A stretch of DNA of 64,000 bases. Source: Frondihabitans peucedani (GTDB lineage: Bacteria; Actinomycetota; Actinomycetes; Actinomycetales; Microbacteriaceae). The DNA is taken from contig NZ_BAABAU010000001.1 in NCBI RefSeq assembly GCF_039537585.1, positions 1,426,001 to 1,490,000 on the forward strand, given 5' to 3'. Each line of letters starts with the position of its first letter. Position 1 is the stretch's first letter. This document shows, one piece after another, positions 60,348 through 64,000 of this stretch. The notes beneath the pieces are model-generated. The model ran no database searches, was not told where the DNA came from, and saw nothing but the letters and a program-made list of their open reading frames with translations. The translations under genes were made by a program, and so were the position numbers.

Positions 60348-61229
60348 ATGTCCCTGCTCCTGACCGCGACCCGGCGCCTCCTCGTCCTGCGCCCGCGCAC
60401 GACGACGACGGAGCAGACCCTCGATCGCGCCATCGCCCGACGAGGCGGTCCGGCTCCGGTCAGCCGGGCGGTGAAGCGCGTCGCCGTGGTCGACGAGCGG
60501 ATCGTCGACGGCCGCCGCGTCGTGCGGCTGACGCCCCGACAGAAACCCCGCGGAGGCCACCTGATCTACACGCACGGCGGCTGCTACACGTTCCCGCTGA
60601 TCGGCGCGCACTGGGGCATCCTGGCCACCCTCGTCCGGCGGGCGGGCATCACGATCGACGTGCCCCTCTACGGCCTGGCGCCCGAGCACACGGCGACCGA
60701 GGCGGCCGACTGGCTCGAGACGATCTACGACGACGCCGTCGCCGAGTTCGGACCGGTCGTGTCGCTCGCGGGCGACAGCGCCGGCGGCGGCCTCGCCCTC
60801 GCCCAGGCCGTCCGCTACCGCGACTCCGGTCGACCGGCGCCCCGCCACGTCATCCTGATCTCGCCCTGGCTCGACGCCACGCTGATCAACCCGGGCGCCG
60901 CCGCCGTCGCCCCGCTCGACCACATGCTGGCCGTCCCGGGCCTCGTCCGGGCCGGTCGCCTCTGGGCAGGAGACCTCGACCCAAGCGACCCGCTCGTCAG
61001 CCCGCTGTCGTCCGACCTCGCCGGGCTCCCTCCCATCCACATCGAGCAGGGCGACCACGACCTCTTCTACGCCGACGCCGAGGAGCTCCACCGCAGGATC
61101 ACGCGCGCGGGCGGGCGGAGCGACTTCCGGCTCACGCGGGGCGGGTTCCACGTCTTCGTCGGCGCCCCGTGGATCCCGGAGGCGCGGGCGGCCCTCGCCC
61201 GCATCGCCGCGGTGCTCCGACAGGGGTGA
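60348..61229 (+). CDS. Alpha/beta hydrolase, hormone-sensitive lipase family
   Basis: 293 aa. Oxyanion hole YTHGGCY (about 75-81), nucleophile Ser in GDSAGGG (about 144-150), acidic residue in EQGDHDLFY and His in GGFHVF (about 268). Esterase of small acyl esters; cytoplasmic. Start is leaderless. Divergent from nrtR; the NrtR sites are within its upstream region, but a link to NAD is not evident. Confidence 0.87.
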   Translation: MSLLLTATRRLLVLRPRTTTTEQTLDRAIARRGGPAPVSRAVKRVAVVDERIVDGRRVVRLTPRQKPRGGHLIYTHGGCYTFPLIGAHWGILATLVRRAGITIDVPLYGLAPEHTATEAADWLETIYDDAVAEFGPVVSLAGDSAGGGLALAQAVRYRDSGRPAPRHVILISPWLDATLINPGAAAVAPLDHMLAVPGLVRAGRLWAGDLDPSDPLVSPLSSDLAGLPPIHIEQGDHDLFYADAEELHRRITRAGGRSDFRLTRGGFHVFVGAPWIPEARAALARIAAVLRQG

Positions 61230-61252
61230 CCCTGATCCTGCGCGCCTCTCAG

Positions 61253-61258
61253 TAGGGT
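61253..61258 (+). promoter_or_regulatory. -10 element TAGGGT for leaderless aroE
   Basis: TAGGGT ends 6 bases before GTG 61265. Confidence 0.55.
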
Positions 61259-61264
61259 GAGACG

Positions 61265-62110
61265 GTGAAGCGTCTCGCCGTCCTCGGCTCCCCCATCGCC
61301 CACTCGCTGTCGCCCGCGCTGCACACGGCGGCCTACCGCGTGCTCGGGCTCGACTGGGAGTACGGCCTCGCCGACGTAGCGACCGGAGGCCTCGCCGCGT
61401 TCCTCGAGAACCTCGACGACTCCTGGGTCGGGCTGAGCCTGACGATGCCGCTCAAGCGCGAGGTCATCGCGCTGCTCGACGAGGCGTCGCCGCTCGTCGA
61501 GGAGCTCGGCGTCGCCAACACGCTGCTGCTCGCGCGCGACGGAGCCGAGCTGCGTCTCGCGGGGTTCAACACCGACGTCGACGGGATCGTCCGCGCGATC
61601 GAGTGGCGGGCCGGGCGGTCTGCGGGCATCGCGGCTCACGCGGCGATCCTCGGCGGCGGTGCCACGGCGAGCTCGGCGCTGGCGGCGGCCGTCCGGCTCG
61701 GCGCGACGCGCATCGCGCTGTACCTCCGCGACCCCGCGAGGGCGAGCACCCAGACCGAGCTCGCCGCGCGGCTCGGCGTCCCGCTCGAGGTGCGACCCCT
61801 CGACGAGCTGGCGGAGTCCGGCCCCCTCGGCCTCGTGCTCAGCACCCTGCCCGGCGGCGTCGAGCTGCCGCCGGTCCTCCCGAGCGGCCCCGACGCGATC
61901 CTGCTCGACGTCGCCTACGACCCGTGGCCGAGCCGGCTCGCCGAGGCGTGGGAGTCCGCCGGCGGCGTGGCGGTCAGCGGCCTCGACATGCTCCTCGAGC
62001 AGGCGGTCGGCCAGATCCGGCTCTTCACCGGTGGAGCGCAGGATCAGCCGCTCGCCGACGAGGCCGACGTCAGGGCGGCCATGCGCGCCGCCGTCGACCT
62101 CCCCGCCTGA
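61265..62110 (+). CDS. aroE: Shikimate dehydrogenase
   Basis: 281 aa. Substrate site SPIAHSLSP (about 9-17), catalytic Lys in LTMPLKRE (about 64), Asn/Asp in NTDVDG (about 101-106); the nucleotide loop is GGGATASSA. Reversibly reduces 3-dehydroshikimate. Next to a type I dehydroquinate dehydratase, giving two consecutive steps of the shikimate (or quinate/shikimate degradation) pathway. It may be a paralogue of a housekeeping copy. Confidence 0.88.
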   Translation: MKRLAVLGSPIAHSLSPALHTAAYRVLGLDWEYGLADVATGGLAAFLENLDDSWVGLSLTMPLKREVIALLDEASPLVEELGVANTLLLARDGAELRLAGFNTDVDGIVRAIEWRAGRSAGIAAHAAILGGGATASSALAAAVRLGATRIALYLRDPARASTQTELAARLGVPLEVRPLDELAESGPLGLVLSTLPGGVELPPVLPSGPDAILLDVAYDPWPSRLAEAWESAGGVAVSGLDMLLEQAVGQIRLFTGGAQDQPLADEADVRAAMRAAVDLPA

Positions 62111-62120
62111 CCGGGTCGAG

Positions 62121-62126
62121 TAACCT
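62121..62126 (+). promoter_or_regulatory. -10 element TAACCT for leaderless aroD
   Basis: TAACCT ends 7 bases before GTG 62134. Confidence 0.5.
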
Positions 62127-62133
62127 CGCACTC

Positions 62134-62913
62134 GTGACCGAGACCTTCCGCCCCGCCGTGATCCGAGGCGTCGAGTTCGGCCCCGGGCGCCCGAAGATCT
62201 GCGTCCCGCTGACCGGCAGCACCGTCGAGGAGCTCCGCGACGGCGTCGCCGCCCTCGACGGCTCGTTCGTCGACCTCGTCGAGCTGCGCGCCGACCACTT
62301 CGACGACGTCGACGACATCGACGAGGTGCTCCGCGCCACCGAGACGGTCCGCGAGAGCCTGCCCGACGAGATCCCGCTGCTCTTCACGTTCCGCTCGAAG
62401 CCCGAGGGCGGCCAGCGCGACATCGACCCGGTCGCGTACGAGCGGCTGCTCCTCACCACCGTGCGCTCGGGCGCGATCGACGCCGTCGACGTCGAGATGT
62501 TCACCGAGCTGGCCTCCCTCGAGCGGCTCGTCAACGGCGCACACGAGCGCGGCGTCGCCGTGATCATGTCGTCGCACGACTTCCAGCACACGCCGCCGCT
62601 CGAGCAGATCGTCGCGCGGCTCCGCCTCCAGCAGGATCTCGGCGCCGACATCGTCAAGATCGCCGTCATGCCGGAGGCGCCCTCCGACGTGCTCACCCTG
62701 CTGCAGGCGACCGGGGTGTTCGCCGAGAAGGCGACGAGACCCGCCATGACGATGTCGATGGGCCCGCTGGGCGTGGTGACGCGCCTGGCCGGCGAGACCT
62801 TCGGATCCTGCGCGACCTTCGGCTCCGTCGGCGAGGCCAGCGCCCCCGGCCAGGTCGAGGCGAGGTCGCTGCGGGTCACCCTCGACCTGCTGCACGACGC
62901 ACAGGTCGGCTGA
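62134..62913 (+). CDS. aroD: 3-Dehydroquinate dehydratase, type I
   Basis: 259 aa, class I (Schiff-base) enzyme. Visible are VDLVELRADHF with Glu/Arg, FTFRSKPEGG, His in SSHDFQHTP (about 150) and the Schiff-base Lys in IVKIAVMP (about 175). Ends with SVGEASAPGQ. Dehydrates 3-dehydroquinate. Most actinobacteria rely on the unrelated type II enzyme, so a type I gene beside aroE is notable. Stop overlaps the next ATG (TGATG). Confidence 0.92.
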   Translation: MTETFRPAVIRGVEFGPGRPKICVPLTGSTVEELRDGVAALDGSFVDLVELRADHFDDVDDIDEVLRATETVRESLPDEIPLLFTFRSKPEGGQRDIDPVAYERLLLTTVRSGAIDAVDVEMFTELASLERLVNGAHERGVAVIMSSHDFQHTPPLEQIVARLRLQQDLGADIVKIAVMPEAPSDVLTLLQATGVFAEKATRPAMTMSMGPLGVVTRLAGETFGSCATFGSVGEASAPGQVEARSLRVTLDLLHDAQVG

Positions 62914-63821
62914 TGTCGCACGACCACGCGGGCCCCGGAACCTCGACGGCGCGGCTCGGCATCGCCCTCGGGATCACCACCGCCATCCTGATCGCGGAGG
63001 TCGTCGGCGCCGCGGTGACCGACAGCCTCTCGCTGCTCGTCGACGCCGGCCACATGCTGACCGACGTCGCCGGCCTCACCGCCGCGCTGGTCGCCGCCTC
63101 GCTGATCCGTCGGCCCGCGACGTCCGCCCGAACCTGGGGGTTCCGTCGCGCGGAGGTGCTCGCAGCCCTCGGGCAGGCGGCCGTGCTGCTGGCCGTCGGC
63201 ATCTACGCGTTCGTCGAGGGCGTGCAGCGGCTGTTCGCGCCGCCCGACGTGCCGTCCGGGTCGCTGCTGGTCTTCGGTGTCATCGGCCTGGTGGGCAACA
63301 TCGCGTCGATCGCCGTGCTGGCGTCCGCACGCGGCGCGAACCTCAACCTGCGGGCGGCGTTCCTCGAGGTCGTCAACGACGCGCTCGGTTCGGTGGCCGT
63401 CATCGCGGGCGCACTCGTCATCGCCGCCACCGGCTGGCTCCAGGCCGACGCCCTCGCCGGCATGCTGATCTCGGTGCTGATCGTGCCCCGGACCCTCGCC
63501 CTCCTCCGCGAGACGACCGGCGTGCTCCTGGAGTCGACGCCGAAGGGGCTCGACCTCGACGCCGTGCGCGAGCACATGCTCGAGCTCCCCCACGTGCGCG
63601 GCATCCACGACCTGCACGCGTCGCAGATCGCCACCGGGCTGCCCGTCATCAGCGCGCACATCGTCGTCGAGCAGGGCTGCTTCGAGGACGGCCACGCGCC
63701 GCGGATCCTCGACGACCTCCAGGCGTGCGTCCTGGAGCACTTCGCCGTGCAGATCGAGCACTCGACCTTCCAGCTGGAGCCTGAGACGCACCAGCAGCAC
63801 GAGCACGTCGACCACGCCTGA
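62913..63821 (+). CDS. Cation diffusion facilitator (zinc/cobalt efflux)
   Basis: 302 aa, six helices plus cytoplasmic C-terminal domain. Metal site in helix 2, DAGHMLTD (about 43-50), and in helix 5, VNDALGS (Asn replaces the usual His, seen in the ZitB/CzcD group as HxxxD variants). A C-terminal domain (about 200-290) and His-rich end HQQHEHVDHA are typical. Proton-coupled export of Zn2+ or Co2+. Shares the transcript with aroD by overlap. Confidence 0.88.
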   Translation: MSHDHAGPGTSTARLGIALGITTAILIAEVVGAAVTDSLSLLVDAGHMLTDVAGLTAALVAASLIRRPATSARTWGFRRAEVLAALGQAAVLLAVGIYAFVEGVQRLFAPPDVPSGSLLVFGVIGLVGNIASIAVLASARGANLNLRAAFLEVVNDALGSVAVIAGALVIAATGWLQADALAGMLISVLIVPRTLALLRETTGVLLESTPKGLDLDAVREHMLELPHVRGIHDLHASQIATGLPVISAHIVVEQGCFEDGHAPRILDDLQACVLEHFAVQIEHSTFQLEPETHQQHEHVDHA

Positions 63822-63885
63822 GCTTCGGCCTCTGCCCTCGGCTGCTGCGTGTGCCGCTGCTGCGTCGGCGACTGTCTACATCTCT

Positions 63886-63913
63886 GTGTATCGTGTGTGA
63901 AACACGAATACAC
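63886..63913. promoter_or_regulatory. Inverted repeat before the last gene
   Basis: GTGTAT-CGTGT, five-base centre, ACACG-A-ATACAC: arms pair with one bulged base. It ends 12 bases before ATG 63926, so it would sit at the promoter or the 5' leader. Operator-like. Confidence 0.5.
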
Positions 63914-63925
63914 AATGGAGTGGAA

Positions 63926-64000
63926 ATGATGCGATCTCGAACTGCTGCACCCGTTCTGACACTGGCCCTCGTAGCGGCGAGCTTGACGTGCACCACAGAA
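63926..64000 (+). CDS. Secreted protein or lipoprotein, 3' truncated
   Basis: Only 25 codons are inside the window. They read as a signal peptide: basic start MMRSR, hydrophobic core APVLTLALVAA, then SLTC, which resembles a weak lipobox (Cys 22). ATG 63926 follows GGAGTGG by about 3 bases; ATG 63929 is an alternative. Function cannot be told. Confidence 0.55.
   Translation, partial: MMRSRTAAPVLTLALVAASLTCTTE

Overview
This is a 64 kb stretch of a very GC-rich genome (about 70 percent G+C) with tightly packed genes, many ATGA or GTGA start/stop overlaps, frequent GTG starts and many apparently leaderless genes (a TANNNT hexamer 6-7 bases before the start codon). With the gene content (NrtR-nadABC-cysteine desulfurase, fruRKA, several LacI/ROK sugar operons, an Rv0194-like fused ABC exporter) this points to an actinobacterium, most likely family Microbacteriaceae. 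No rRNA, tRNA, insertion sequence, prophage or CRISPR array is visible. The window looks like ordinary chromosome dominated by carbohydrate uptake and catabolism.

Layout. 1-4269: an ABC importer (two permeases, ATPase) ending in a glycerophosphodiesterase-inositol monophosphatase fusion. 4419-8149: a dihydroxyacetone/erythrulose kinase, an RpiB-type and a TIM-type isomerase (the L-erythrulose to D-erythrose 4-phosphate set) and a GntR/FCD regulator. 8206-10124 (minus): a xylose-isomerase-like TIM barrel protein and a 3-hydroxyacid dehydrogenase whose promoter carries nearly the same 18-bp operator as the kinase operon. 10254-17627: small membrane proteins, a lone beta-ketoacyl synthase, and a MarR regulator with a fused heterodimer-like ABC exporter. 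17788-26659: a flavin monooxygenase, then a divergent ROK regulator/ROK kinase/two Gfo-Idh oxidoreductases versus ABC importer locus. 26774-37932: a second monooxygenase, a polytopic membrane protein plus a flippase joined by a 26-codon overlapping ORF, DUF2809, SDR, TauE/SafE exporter, a TetR-MFS convergent pair and an aldo-keto reductase. 38037-40335: hydroxyacid dehydrogenase, FAH-family protein and a membrane protein.

40336-40765 is a gene-free gap between convergent genes holding an unexplained array: four copies of a 16-bp word at 29-31 bp spacing, then four inverted copies at exactly 41 bp spacing. 40766-49588: alpha-galactosidase, ABC importer, GH42 beta-galactosidase and a divergent LacI regulator with four operator boxes. 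50512-54406: fruR-fruK-fruA. 54550-60245: NAD biosynthesis operon (nrtR-nadA-nadB-nadC-nadS). 60348-63821: esterase, aroE, type I aroD, CDF metal transporter; a new gene starts at the right edge.

Most notable: the inverted repeat array at 40.4-40.7 kb; a probable GntR regulon joining a beta-keto-acid-forming module to tetrulose phosphate isomerases; two 42-bp perfect palindromes with a compensatory base-pair swap; a dispersed palindrome family with GACACGCA ends; and a strong excess of the word GCAGGATC, which forces rare codons inside genes.
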